From Branchiostoma floridae (taxonomy: Eukaryota > Chordata > Leptocardii > Amphioxiformes > Branchiostomatidae), in the NCBI RefSeq assembly GCF_000003815.2, contig NC_049992.1:13985874-14049873 (forward strand): a stretch of DNA of 64,000 nucleotides, in the 5' to 3' direction. Below the pieces are notes generated by a model. That model made no database searches, was not told where the DNA came from, and saw only the letters and a program-made list of their open reading frames with translations. Below are positions 14,254 through 27,031 of this stretch, piece after piece. Numbering within the stretch: position 1 is the first letter of the stretch; each line of letters opens with the position of its first letter. The position numbers were made by a program, and so were the translations under genes.

Positions 14254-16408
14254 GGCATGAGGGCCAAAAATGGCAGACCAGGCCATGAGAAAACATCCGC
14301 TATCCCATGACGCCACCCTTCAGATATGACAGAATGTACAAAACGACCCGTGGGAGAGAGGCGGGTCTCGTTTTTATGCCCTGACAGGGACTGTTATCTC
14401 AATCGCCGACATGTCTGTATTGTTTGGCCGGGCCTGTGTGTGGGGTGATCCGCTGGACTGCCTCTCCATAGACGGTTGCCTGGCAGCGAGACGAAGCCCG
14501 TTGACGGCTTCTTCACTAACCGCCATTGAAGAAGAAAAATAAAGCCATCGATCAGTCAGGCGAGTAGATCTAGATCCTGGAGCCATCGATTGCCCGGAAC
14601 TCGCCAGGATCATCTCGGATGTCCGAGAGAAAAGGGTCAGAGTCCCGGTTGCGGGGTAGTGATAGTATGTGTGTCACCTGTGTTAAAGTTTGGGGCGCGA
14701 CTCCCGTGTCACGTCCACGCCTCTGTGTCAACTCAGGTGTGCCCGTGATGCACGGCAGGATAACGGTACAACAGGGTAAAGTTCAACAAGGAACTAATCT
14801 ACCACGCAGTTACTCACTCCGATAAGAACCGCCCCACACATCGCGACAAAAGGAAGGGGAACAAAAGTGTCTGCTTGGAATGATTAAGGAGCTTACATTG
14901 TGACAGTGATAAGATTGATCGATGATGAGATCATCTATATGTTCGTGACCTTTTTTTAAGGTGGGAGTGACGTTCTGACAAGCAGAGCACGCCGAGAAGT
15001 GCGCGTCTGTTTGTGTTCCTTATCACTGTTGACGTCCTCCCCACCCGGCAGACACGAATCCCACTTGACTGAGCCTGGTAATAAAGGCATCGCTATAATC
15101 TCGCGGTGTGTAAACATGACAAAGCGATAGATTACCCACATTGTCCGCCCGACGGGCTGGGTAAATTTTAACCCGGGCTGATTTAACCTGTCGCCTGCAC
15201 TCTTCTGTACAGGTGACCAAGACAGTGACACGCACGGCTCCTCAAACACGACAACAATGGAGCCACGCAGGTGTCGCGCAAGGCCTGACAATCCCTCCTA
15301 AACGATCATTTACTTAGCAATGATCGAGGGGTTGGATTTTTTTGAACGACTGACAATGACCGAGAGCTTTTCATTTCTCCTCATGACAAATAGCCTTGCT
15401 GTAATGTAAAGTTTGCAGCTAGTACTGGTCCATTTATTCCGACGCTCTGTTGACAAATGACGTGGCTGACGGTAGGGACTTTGAGACAGTGGCGCCCGGT
15501 TAAAACTTGAGGCGGGGAATATTGTTAATGAAGGCACCCAAGTTTCGCCGCACTCTGGAATAGAAACCTTTTCAAATCCCTGGTGTCGGCGCACTGTCTG
15601 AAAAACGACCTCCTCGGCTCTGTTGGTCCCGACAAATCCTTCTCATTTGTAGATAACTAGCATAGATAAAGTAGAGAGCTCGCCCCGGCGGCCTCTCACA
15701 CAAGAGAAAGCCACTGAAGCTCTCCCAGGACCATTGTCACGGGACTCCGTACCATCCCAGGTGGGCACTTCTAGAAGGAAAAGTTGTTAGGTGGTATTAT
15801 TGGAGGAGGATTGAAGGTGTGCCTTCATTTCCTTCTTGGTGGCCCTGCGCGTGCACCTTGACCTTGTTTGCACCTGTTGACAAGGATGCCATGCATCACA
15901 GGTGGAAGAATTACCGCCCGCTCACACGATAAGACAAGGCGGCGGCACGGAGATGAAAGTGCGGGGCAGATAAGGGCGGCGCCTCGGCGACAGGATATGG
16001 GATGTACCGGTGAGAGGTTCACCTGCACCACCTGCCCGCTGAAGTAACCCCTGTCCCCTTCATCACAATTTACAGGGGGACTTGTTGACAGATACACCTG
16101 AATCAAGACATGCCGACGTACCGAGGGACGCTTCTATTTATTCTACACGCCCTGTAGGTCGCACATATCGTCTACACTGCGTTTCTTAAAGATAATAACT
16201 TCCAAACTCGCACCTAGAAGTCGTGACATACAGCCATAACTTCCAGCACGGTGATTTGATACACAGCGTATCCACCTTTCAAGTGTTTTACAGACGAATC
16301 CCTGCTGTCATTTCTAATCCTGCCGACCTTAATCCTCGTCTCAATCCCCTCCTTCCAATTGATCCCTGTTTTCTGAAAGGTGCTCGTTTTTTTTTTGTTC
16401 CGATTTTT

Positions 16409-16483
16409 GTTGTGTGTGTGTGTGTTTGTATGTATGTGCGTATGGTATGTGTGTGTATGTGTGTGTGTGTGTGTGTATGTGTC
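16409..16483. repeat. (TG)n microsatellite
   Basis: Imperfect TG/TATG repeats run for about 75 bp. They generate the spurious Val/Cys-rich and Thr/His-rich open frames on both strands here. Confidence 0.9.
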
Positions 16484-18924
16484 ACAGAGACGAAAGGGGG
16501 GGGGTATGATTTTCCTATCAGCTCAGCTTATCAAGCAACCTTTGGATTCCAATCAGCCCGCGGCCCGGCGATGTTTGTGCGGATGGCAGACCCGGTCACT
16601 TTGATCTTCTTGCCGGGGTGGATCGGAACGCGCGCGCGGCAGCTCTACTCGCCAGACAATTAGCCCACGTGCCTGCAACCTCCGCCAGGAAATCCCGCTA
16701 AAAAAAGAAAAAGAAAAAAAAACTCACAGCCATGATATATATACACAACCATACACAAACTTCCAATCACACATGTAAAAGCCATTACTTTTATGACAAG
16801 GTCAGTGAGAGGGGCCTCGGCGTGCCTTTGATTGTTGACTTTTGTCCCTGAACTATGCGGAGATGACTCGACCATTCGTCACTGTCCGTCTCTCCCTAGA
16901 TGTCCCGTGCAACCCGCCGAGATGAAAAAAATCTCACCGACACTTCAGGATAACCTGGATGTCTTCTCAATGCCTCGCACATGACTTAGTCCGCGGTGCC
17001 CATCGCGCTACATCCTGGGGAATCAAGATGGCTGCTTCTTGAATTGCAGATAGTCAAGAGGTCAACGAATGAGAGATCTAATTCACAGCATGCTTTACAG
17101 AGAAGATGTCACAGACACTAAACGAGAACACGAACACAAGACCCTTCTGGACCAAGGAGAACAGTTACTTTTTATTATGTGCGACTTACGTCTAAGTATC
17201 AAGACATCGTTTGCGCGAGATACAGTCGGCTAAAAGGTCAGCATATCAGTAACAAACAATCCAGACAGTGGATAATGAATCACGAACATGTCACCTGAGT
17301 TCTTAGACATCATGTTATTGAAAACAGCAGCCTTTATCTCTCTACTAATGGAGTCGACGGAAGAGAGGGTTTGGAGCTCAGCGCTCTCTCATAGTAATCT
17401 CTATGCACGATCCTTCTCGGACTTTCATCTAGTTTGAAGAATCCCTCAAAAACAAAGTGGGTGATCGCTTACATGTATCGGAAGACGTTCTTAGATGTAA
17501 CATCTCTTTGTTTGTGGACTAATGGAGTGTTTTTCTTGGGGGAAAACCTGGCGGGACTGCAATCCCGGGAGGATCCGCGTGTCTCCTCGCGGCTTCTGCG
17601 GGATGAGTCGCGCTTGCTGTCCGCATCCTGTTTCGCATCATGCCCTGGGTAGTACAAAGTCGGCGTCCGGCAGGGGACGGGCTTGTCGGCTCGCTGAAAC
17701 GCTTCACTTCAGCCTCAAGTTCAATGAGAACCACCTGGCGGAAGGCTGGACTCAGCTGGTCGCGGCCGGAGCGACGGGGTGGTGTGGTTCACCTTTCATC
17801 AGTTAGGGGTCGCACGGAGGAAGTGGCTTTAGATGGAGGGTTCAGCTGTCAGGTGCGGCCTTCCTGGCATCAAAAAGAGAGAATGGTATCAACTGTCAAC
17901 AAGGGGGCCCATTATCAAACTTGACCTTCGTTTTCCCACTTAACAAGTATCATCGGGATCCATGCAAGGCTTTCCGAGTTATGCTGTTCACAGACACACA
18001 GACCAGACAAACAGACAGAGAGACACACACACAAATACAAACACCGAAAATACAAGCTTTTAGCTAAGGTAATTATGAATCTTACCGTGGCATAGATAGA
18101 ATAGGATGAAACAGAAAATAAACAATCAGGTCGTCTCAGTGCACAGTGTCTATGCCTGATAAGCGCTTCATATTACTCCACATTTTTATCAACTTTGTCC
18201 AACTTCTGTTTCATGATTCTTTCATCCATTATCAAAGTCTATCCTAGCCCTTGATCGAAAAATATGTATCTAAGATATGAAGGTGGGCGTTAGGCCTGGC
18301 GCGTTGCTACAGAATTGGCCTTGACTAAAGCTTACCATGAGGACAAGGAGATCCGAATGGACATATTTGGGTGTTGAACTGGGTGTAGAAATCCCAAGAC
18401 GGATTCGCAAGTGATCAGTTCTGTCTGGACCACACTGCCGGGCCTAATGACTCTAAATAGGTACGCGTTGTTGTGATGCCCACCCTAGTGCAGAAACTTA
18501 ACTCTTAGGCACCACTTTTCTCTCCAAGGATAACTGCACATGAATTAAAAGAAGCCCGAAAAACACATTCTATATCCCTTCCTCCAGTGCAAAGAAACGA
18601 CCCTTAAGAGAACACAGTAGCATGTCTTGAGGCTAGGAAGTCACCTAACCAATCTCTGAGGAAATGCGGAAAGCCTGTCTCTAGAGACGGATTCCAAGAA
18701 ATCTGAAGGGGCGTACAGACGACAAGGTCAAGGGGAGGGAAACGGGAAGGAACAAGGATTTAGAAAGTCCGGCTTAACGAAATTGTACAGCAATTTCTCC
18801 GAATGCACCAGGTGTGATAGAGTGTAGTTTTCTGGGCGTGTGTGCCAATTTGTTAGGTTATACTTATAGGGAAAGAGCACTGCTGAGGCGTACCTGGCTT
18901 TGCTGATACCTTACCAATTTTGTC

Positions 18925-19090
18925 ATGTCCTTTTCGTCAACTTAACGTTCAACTCCAAATCGCCGGACCTTCAAAGCGAGAGTGTTGATTGGCTGGCATC
19001 TTCGTCATGTCTTTTTTTCGTCAATGTTAAACTCCAAATCGCTGGACCTAGTACCTTCAAAGCGAGAGCGTTGATTGGTTGGCATCATGA
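18925..19090. repeat. Tandem duplication of about 82 bp
   Basis: Two adjacent copies start near 18,925 and 19,006. Both contain CTCCAAATCGC, a GGACC block, TTCAAAGCGAGAG and GTTGATTGG. The second copy has a short insertion after GGACC. The ATTGG boxes (inverted CCAAT) are duplicated with it. Confidence 0.75.
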
Positions 19091-19528
19091 CTGAGTAACG
19101 CTTCAACCTTGTTTTAACCAACCCGGGGCAAGTTTGCAATCTGAAGCTACCTGTCACACCCGACCTCGCTCTCGGTGTCATCACATTAGCACGTGTGCTG
19201 CAGTACCGACCAGTCACGTTTCACTTCACACCGTCCTCCCGACTTGGTCCCGTGCCCACTCCGTGTGTTAGAACACGAAATGCTCCTGTTAGGAGGAACA
19301 AATTGGGAGAATTAGTCCCCTCGAGGCCTTATTACCAGCTCGGAGCAGTGAAACCGAATCCAATGTCCACGTCTCTAGGAGTTTTGCTGGGTCTGTTGAG
19401 ATGAAATCTTACTGAAGGCGCGTCCAATGTGCTTCGGTTATCAGTTCTATTGGACGCTTCTGACACTGTCAGGCGCGCACAACCAGAAACCCTCCATTCC
19501 CTAATGTTGTTTCTAGGCTGAAACGGGC

Positions 19529-19796
19529 TAGCCTCCGTCGCAGACTTGCTTTTATTTTAGGGGTTTATTTTATTTTATTTCCCGAAGCTTATTTCCCGAA
19601 AGGGTTTATCTTATTTCCCGAAGCTATACATGTAGGTGTCATAATGTGTGTAATTATTATGATTTTTCAATAAAGCTTTAAAAAACGCTCCCTTTCCCGG
19701 CATAAGAGAACCTAGCCAACGTCGGAAATCGCGAACCAGCGCCCCCTCCCCCATAAAATAAGAGCTAGCCTCGCTCGAAGTCTGCGACGGAGGCTA
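19529..19796. mobile_element. MITE-like element with 19-bp terminal inverted repeats
   Basis: The ends are TAGCCTCCGTCGCAGACTT at 19,529-19,547 and its exact reverse complement at 19,778-19,796, giving a 268-bp element. The interior has repeated TTATTTCCCGAA blocks and an AATAAA. There is no coding capacity, so it would be non-autonomous. I could not find a clear target-site duplication, so the superfamily is not assigned. Confidence 0.7.
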
Positions 19797-22700
19797 CTTC
19801 ACTTGTGGGTTACATGGCGGTCATGAATGTCTTTCCCCTCGGCCTTGCCTGATGACATTCCGTTCCCAGGCGACTCATCTGTATCCACCTTGGTCACTGA
19901 CACAGATGTAATGACAAACAAGAGTCAGTAAATAAAGACGTCGACAGTTGAGGCCATGGGAGAGTGGTAACGCCTGAACTTCTCGTGTCAGGGGCCGGAT
20001 AGTCAGTCGCATCCTGAACCGCGCCACTGACGAGAAAGAAAAGGCGAAGTTCCTGTCACAAGAATAATCGTCTTTGTGGTTACCCCAAGGTTTTAGGTGC
20101 TGTCTCATCCATTCACATGTATACCGCTGTGCTATTGTTAGTTCATTCTTTCACGGCAATCTTTCGGATATACCCTGCTCCCATGTTTCTGGGAATGACG
20201 TCTTGCCATGAAGAAAGGAGATGACATAAGTGCCAATTTATGTCGGTAAGTACGTACGACAGAAAGTATGCGAGTGTGGAGGATGGTGCCAACATGTTTG
20301 ATATGATATTCTCTTCTGTGCGTCATTGTTTTCGCTTATGTCATCTCACGTGCTCTGTGAGGATAATACCTAAACGTTAAGGAGGCAAAATAGTTTGTGA
20401 GAGAGGGGTTGGGAGGGAAGCAATATAGTCGCATAGTATAGCCTTCAAAGTAGTTTTTTTCATTTTATGGGCTTTCCAACTTTGAGAATCTAGATGGAAA
20501 GAATCTGAACTATGTAGAATGAGACCTGGTGCTAAATGGCTATAAATGTCTTGGGGAAAAACACGACTTTTTTTACACTGTAGGTACTTCCAAGTTGCAC
20601 CAGAGGCGCCCAAGTTCCACGATACCACAGTTCAACATTGATTCTCTCCACCGTCGCGGCACTCGACGTTGTCAGTGGCGTCGTAGCGAAGGAGCGAAAA
20701 TCGGCGAACAAAGCGCCCAGTCGCGCAGCTGCCGCGCACTGTCGTCCTTCCGGCGGAGCCGCCTCAGATGGATCGTTTGGAGCGGCGTGCCGACGTTCCC
20801 GCGCGTCCCATCTGGGCTTTCACGAGTAATTTTGGATTTGTTCTTGTCACTTCTCATTGCCTGCTTGATATAGAAGCGTGCCTACCCTACTGGGAGCGCG
20901 GCATGGGACAAGTAGAACATGTGTTGTGGGACGTAGACTTGAAGGTCTGCCACGGGTGTACTCTTACTCGTCTAATTTCGTTCTGGTTTTCAAGGACATT
21001 TCCAGCTTGGATCAGAGTAGAAGGCAACATAAAACTTTCTTCATCAAAGTCTTCACGCATGTTTTATTCATAACTTTCTTATGCGCCACATATGGGAAAC
21101 ATGACCGTCATGCACTAGTTACAATTGTGAGTAATAGAGACATTAATTAGAAATGATTTTATTTGTTAAGATGGCGCCTAACATCAATTTTGTATACGAA
21201 CTCTTTAGTTTGTTGTGTTTTTCCGCATGTCCCACTGCATTGCCCTAATCTACAACATACCTACACCCATGTCGTCAAAAGGTCATTTTTATTGAGATGT
21301 AGAGTGTGTTTGAATGTTGTGTATCATACATTGAACAGCTTGAATAGTTTATTACATCAACCCATTGAATCATGGGGTATTCACTTTTGGTGTCCACAAG
21401 AAGTCCCATCATGCCTAGCGTGCTAACAGAGGGAGGGATACGTTTTAGCAAAAGTTGACGTGTGGTAACGAAAGAGTTCTTAAGCATGTGATGATACAAG
21501 AATAATTTAGAATCTCAGACCAAAGGGCACACAAGTTTGATAATTGCTATGACTATGATAAAAAATCTTTACCCTCATGCGGCCAACACTAGTTCCAAGG
21601 ATGTAGTGTTTTATGTATAGCCTGGCCACCTAGATCATAACACTATGCTTGATGGGGTCAAAATTACGTCAATTCGTACAGGGAAATTGGAGCCAAATTT
21701 CTAACGAGGTGAGATAGATAAATTACTAACTGATAATACCTCAGGTAAAATTTAAAAATGTAATTTCTGGACGAAAAAAAGAAAGCAACGACTAAATCGC
21801 AGCATTGCGACTAAAATTGTCTCACAAAGCTTGCCGCGCCGGCAAATCAAATCAAATCAAGTTTTGTTTCCAATTTACAATCCTCCCAACGCTTTCTTTT
21901 CCAAGAGCGCATGCTGTACGTACGGTACCCTTATTACCAAGTTCTTGGATCAATTGGCGGTATCTGAAATAAAGACATGATTTCATTAGCGTCAGAAACA
22001 GGCCAACTGCGTCAAGGAGCCGTGTTCGGGGACGATATTTAACGGTGAACAGCTTGGCAGGACTAACAAATTGTCCGGAAATATGTTCTCTCCGCGACAC
22101 ACTCGGTCCGTTATGAGCCCGTGATTTGCTGACACATTCGGTCATAGCGTACATTACCGAGAGACTGTATTAAAAACTAGCAATCCTCAAGGACACCACG
22201 GTTATGAATTAAATCTCACGGACAGCTCCGCTTGTGAAATGTGTTGAGCTGATCGGAATGAAGCCCCGGCTTCCACTCTGGAATATCCTGTGAAAATAGA
22301 TGTGTTTAATTCGCCGGGAAGGAAGATGAATCGGGTCTTTAGACTCCAACGATCGATGTGCGTTAGGCAATTTGATGCATGGCGAGCCGCTCTTTAGAAT
22401 AATGACGCACTAAGCGTACACTAACATCCGCGGGCGCGTAAATTCTCGCCTTTTACTGCTGCTAGATGGTTTCAACAATAATAGACAAGCTATGGAGACA
22501 GAAAAGCAGAAAATTGCTATCACCGAAGTGTAAAGTTACATGTAGTATATGTTTCAGAGACCGTAGTCTGACAAGTAAGACCGAGCGTAGCCACATGGCG
22601 TCAAAACCTCTATCCTAGCTCATTCCGGCTGGATCCCTCGGCTACAGTGGTATTAAAAGCGATTCCAGGGAAATACAACTTCGCAAAGACTGTCAGAAAA

Positions 22701-23991
22701 TCCTTTTAGTGCCCCTTTAACTTTAATATCCCCACGTTTCTATTGTCTTAAAAAATGTCTCTAAACAAGATACCCGGAAGACCCGGAAGGTTTAGTAATA
22801 CGACGTAATAATGGAAAACCGTACGATGGAGTATAAAAGTTTTAGATGGTATCTACGGTTTCCAAAAGACGTATATGTCAGAACAGATTCTACGGAGTTC
22901 GCAGAGGTGTCAGTTAATGAGGCTCAAGAAATCCACCTGTTCTCCAGTCACCTTCTGATGACCCGGAAGTGACCCGAGGCCAAACGCCCCTTCACCGGAC
23001 ATGGGTCCTTGTGGTGAAAAGGGATATGGTTCGGGATGGAAGACTGCGTCAACAGAAACAAATCGTGGTCTTACGTCAACTATATCAAAAAGGACTTCAG
23101 TGAAGTTAGCACACAAAAAGCGAAATGGATGAGGAAAGGACAAATCTTTCCGAATATAGCAAATAAGGAAAAAATGCTGATTGCTTCGAGTTGGTTCAAT
23201 AATCTTGCAGGTACAAGATTAATTTATTTTCATTTATTGGTTTGGCTGTTCAGTACACATAGTCAGGACTGCCCAACTACGTATATAGCCTGTGGCTATT
23301 TCAAAGGGCTATCCCTGCTGACAAAAACTTATAGACAATGCGAATGGAAGTTGACAAGGACGAGTCTTATATCTCGACTTCGTAAGGCCAACTCTAAAAG
23401 CAAAGGAACATGATGACCCCCCCCCCCCCTTTCTTAGGGCAAGTTGTAAAATTTCTAAGACGCTTCCGAAGTTCTTCGCTAATCGTTCAGAATCAACACA
23501 TCCCCTCCCCATAATCTCGGCGCCTTAGTTTTCAACACTTTTTATCAGCTAATTTATAGTACATGTCTGTGGATTTTACAATCGGCAGCTGGTTAGGCGT
23601 TCTTCTTCTTAACTTATCATTTGGGATGTCATCGGCTTAGCAGGAAGAACAAAAATAATCATCTACAAGCTGACGTACTGCTTTGCGTTGGAGTGCATGC
23701 TCTTCTTTCAAAGTTCACCTAACTGCGTGCTACAATTGCAAGACGCAAAAGAAGCATACTCTCTCAATTGTGAAAAAAATACTTGGGATCGCGCAAAATT
23801 ATTTTTTTGCAAAAAAATGTTTCAAAACTTTCCATCGGGATGGATGTGACAGCAAGCTAAGTTATGTATATCTATATATATAGCTTTTCTTAATCGCGTT
23901 AAGAATTCATTTCAACACATGCGTAACAATGCCCAAAACACACATATGTCATCTTTCCCAACTTTTCGAACTAATACTGAAACAACAATGT

Positions 23992-24148
23992 AAACCGAAA
24001 CGTTATTCAAATACAATTCAATCTCTACAACTGGATAAAAAATGGATATTTACTTGCAGACCTTTCGAGTGACATCCATCACTCTTCTTCAAGTCCGTTT
24101 TTTTATACAGTTGTAGAGATTGAATTGTGTTTGAATATTGTTTACCTT
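23992..24148. repeat. Snapback inverted repeat, arms about 45 bp
   Basis: The left arm (about 23,992-24,042) contains CAATTCAATCTCTACAACTG, and the right arm (about 24,096-24,148) holds its near-exact complement, separated by about 55 bp. The arms extend outward to GTAAAC/GTTTAC with an indel. The structure is MITE-like and has no open frame. Confidence 0.65.
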
Positions 24149-25625
24149 ACTTGGATATCTAAGCTTCATAAATGTGAACAGAAACATGTTTCAACATGTT
24201 TCATTCAAATGATTTTTTCCTAGTATCAAAATTTCCGACTATTCAAGAGTTTGAATTCATATATGATATTCTTGGGACGTTTTGAATGCATTTCGCCTGA
24301 CAGATATCGAAAGAACACATCGTTATATCCTTGTACCGACGCGGGTATAATAAAGTGGTTTATTATTTGAGGGATTAGCTGCTGACGGGATGGTTATAAA
24401 GAAATATGAGGGAGTTTGTACACTTAATGTTGCGCCACCTGGCGGGATGAACGTGTGACTAATGGTTTATCTTTTGTTGATTAATGGTGATCAAAGAAAT
24501 AGACGGAATTATTTCATGATATCGCAGTGATTTGTGCAGTGAATTTGTATCTTCTTATGCACATTTCGGGATCAATACACTGTGTAATACACCATAAATG
24601 AAGAAAAAGAAGAAGATATAGTTAAAATGACAATAACTAGAGGCTCAATGTTCAGTAGTCTATGTATTGGAGAGACAATAGGTTTGAGGCATGGCCAAAT
24701 AAAGCGCAAGAAGGAGAAGACAAAAACCAGCTACAGCAACTACAGTACATGAAAGATTACTTTGTAAATTCACGGTGGCCCTAATCACTCATATCATATC
24801 TAGAATGTTGGGGGTAACGCTAGTCCCCAAGCAAACGTGTCAGCTGGATGACTCGAAAAAACGAGAGAAGAATTTGGCCAAATGGGGACAAATAAGTTGT
24901 CATTAGATTTTGGTCAGTCTTTTGCAGTCTATCGTGGGCCAGATCACTGTTAGGCCAATTAATTCCTACTAGGTTTTTATTTCCAACTTGGCCGAAGTCC
25001 ACTATTACTTATTATTCGGCCAGGCGGGAGTCTGGTAGAGACTAGGGTAACGCTAGCTCACCTTTATCCGCGGGGTAACCTATATCTGTAGTATTCAAGC
25101 ACATTTGTAGACATCAAGTTGACGAAAATGAACGGTTGTTTCAAGCTGAGATATTGTGAAAATATTACAATTTGAACCCGCCGGCCGTCGACTTGATATA
25201 CACCTTGCGGATAAATGTAAACTAGCGCCTTGCTACGAATACCAACTTTCGACACTTTTTTTCAATAGGAAAATTTATATCTTGCCAGACTACTTACATA
25301 CCAGTAATATATCTATATTTGTATCTATTATTGAGTAATCTTAGGTAAGTATACTTGTTTCCGAGCGTTTTGTGCTGTAATTTCTGTAGGTAAGATGACT
25401 CCAAGTCACCATCTATTTTAAATCACTAGCATCTTCACACTTTCTTGATTTCTCATGAAGACCCACGACGATGTTCTTTACACGACATTGCTACTGCTAT
25501 CCTTAGGGACTGATCGTTAGTAAATTTAGATATACCGTTTAGGGGAGTTTGTCAACACCTGTTTCTTTTGCATGGTGCAGTTTTGTTTCTAATCGCTAGA
25601 CGCCTCTTCCGATTAGCCTACATAA

Positions 25626-26037
25626 GGGGTGGGTACCGGTACAGAACATTCAGGTCCAGGTCCGGTTCAGGTCCAGAGGATCAGGTCCAGGTCCGGACCT
25701 GAACCTGGACCTGATGCAGTATGACTCATACCAATGGTCCATTTCACTACAAATAAATCTGTTTGGTGGAGTATTAGACTTACACTGGCGTTTTAAAATC
25801 ATACAACGCTAACTGCACCTGTACGAACTTGGTAGAAATTCTGCTCTTTTTCACTCTTGTTATTTTCTTCCACCTGCAAGCGCCAAAACGTGTGAATGCC
25901 TGATAAAATAATCTGTTAATTTTCTAATCGGTCCAACATCCGGTTCACCTAATTTTTTCAGGTCCGGTTTTTCTGGACCGGTCCAATAAGAAAAAAACGG
26001 TTTTGTACCGGTACGCTGTACCGATATACCCAGCCCT
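25626..26037. mobile_element. Palindrome-rich non-autonomous DNA element
   Basis: The ends are AGGGGTGGGTACCGGTAC (left) and, read inverted on the right, AGGGCTGGGTATATCGGTAC. The interior has runs of AGGTCCAGGTCC and GGACCTGAACCTGGACC that fold on themselves. Both sides are flanked by ACAT/CCTACAT-type sequence, compatible with an 8-bp duplication blurred by the neighbouring insertion. The TIR resembles hAT-type ends, but the superfamily is inferred only. Confidence 0.5.
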
Positions 26038-26041
26038 ACAT

Positions 26042-26247
26042 ACTCTCCAAGCAGAGGTTAGGCTCCGGCTGTTTTTTTTTAACGTTTTCTTAGTCGTTTT
26101 TATCGGGCTTCCTATTTTGTCATTTTTCTTGAAGTACGTTAGGTTTTGACACAGCAAGATATAAAAAAGAATAGAAAGCCCGATAAAAACGACTAAAAAA
26201 AAAACATTAAAAAACAACAACCGGAGCCTAACCTCTGCTTGGAGAGT
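26042..26247. mobile_element. 206-bp snapback MITE with 10-bp target duplication
   Basis: The arms begin ACTCTCCAAGCAGAGGTTAG at 26,042, and the exact complement closes the element at 26,247. The pairing extends inward over most of the element, including GTCGTTTTTATCGGGCTT. It is flanked by direct copies of AGCCCTACAT at 26,032-26,041 and 26,248-26,257. The left copy contains the end of the preceding element, so this one inserted later, right at its edge. Confidence 0.8.
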
Positions 26248-26257
26248 AGCCCTACAT

Positions 26258-26923
26258 GCATCCACTGGCAACACTTTTCAGCAAGCACAATGGAAACAAC
26301 ATCAACAAAAGTTGTCCCATCTTAATACACTGATTACTATGTTAGTTCATGGTACTCTCACCTCGCCGAAAGAGGCTCCTTACCAATCATTTAGCCACTC
26401 AATCATTAAAATAAGTCGGGGAAATCCACCAACCTAGAATTATTTTGTTAACTCAAAACCAAAAACTCTCGGCAAAAAAATGAGGAAAATAACTCTGCTT
26501 TTTTAATCTACTTCCACATTAACATGTAATTAAGGTCTTACTTAGATTTAAATCATTCAATGATTATTCCAACGTTAACTTGCCCGAATCTGTTCTCATA
26601 TCGCACAGTCTACGTCACATGTCTACGCCTACCGTGTAAAACCTAAACTGCAGCCAGCATACTCTCAGTAAACATAGCACGTCATTCCGCAAAACCAGAT
26701 TCTTCTAAACTTGTTGGTGCATTTACAACGTATATAAAGCTCAAATTCTGAGCAAACAACAAATTAAAAAAAAAATCAAACTAAATTTCATTTATATTCT
26801 TATTTATGTGGTAGAAACTGGCATAAAAAGCGAATAAAATCACCTAAGTCTAAAAATGTAGATATTTTAGTTTTTGGTAACAAATCATCTGCCTGTTATT
26901 ACGTTGTGTAACTACAAGACAAG
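26258..26923. other. Upstream region of TMEM18
   Basis: This is AT-rich DNA with no exon or repeat recognised. It is the likely proximal promoter of TMEM18. The clearest element is the YY1-like AAGATGGCGG that overlaps the start codon. Confidence 0.4.
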
Positions 26924-26930
26924 ATGGCGG
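26921..26930 (+). promoter_or_regulatory. YY1-like motif overlapping the TMEM18 start
   Basis: AAGATGGCGG spans the initiator ATG. In many animal housekeeping genes this YY1 motif marks the transcription start and doubles as a short-leader translation initiator. That fits TMEM18, which is broadly expressed in vertebrates. Confidence 0.5.
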
Positions 26931-27031
26931 AAACCGGGAAGGTACTTTTTCGAGAGGCGTGGTTGCAAAACAACTTTCCGGACTCCATACGAACCGACGC
27001 TATCTCCGGGGTCTGGGACTTCTTAAATGCG
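26924..27031 (+). CDS. TMEM18: TMEM18 exon 1
   Basis: Thirty-six codons run from the ATG in a YY1/Kozak context, [13 protein letters not shown] to DFLNA, ending phase 0 before GTAAAG. This segment is the least conserved part and longer than the vertebrate N-terminus. Confidence 0.85.

Larger units (their letters stand above)
7061..25625. other. Long intergenic stretch between divergent genes; no gene recognised
   Basis: I see no coding exon with a recognisable domain on either strand. Open frames here are short, overlap in opposite frames and lack family signatures. The region lies between the divergent starts of the PRDM3/16-like gene (minus) and TMEM18 (plus), so it probably holds cis-regulatory DNA of the PRDM3/16-like transcription factor. 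A CpG-rich patch spans about 8,480-8,700. Separate entries cover a hairpin (14,211), a TG microsatellite (16,409), a tandem duplication (18,925), a MITE-like element (19,529) and an inverted repeat (23,992). AAGATGGCGG-like YY1 motifs occur near 17,027 and 21,170 without a following open frame. Confidence 0.5.
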
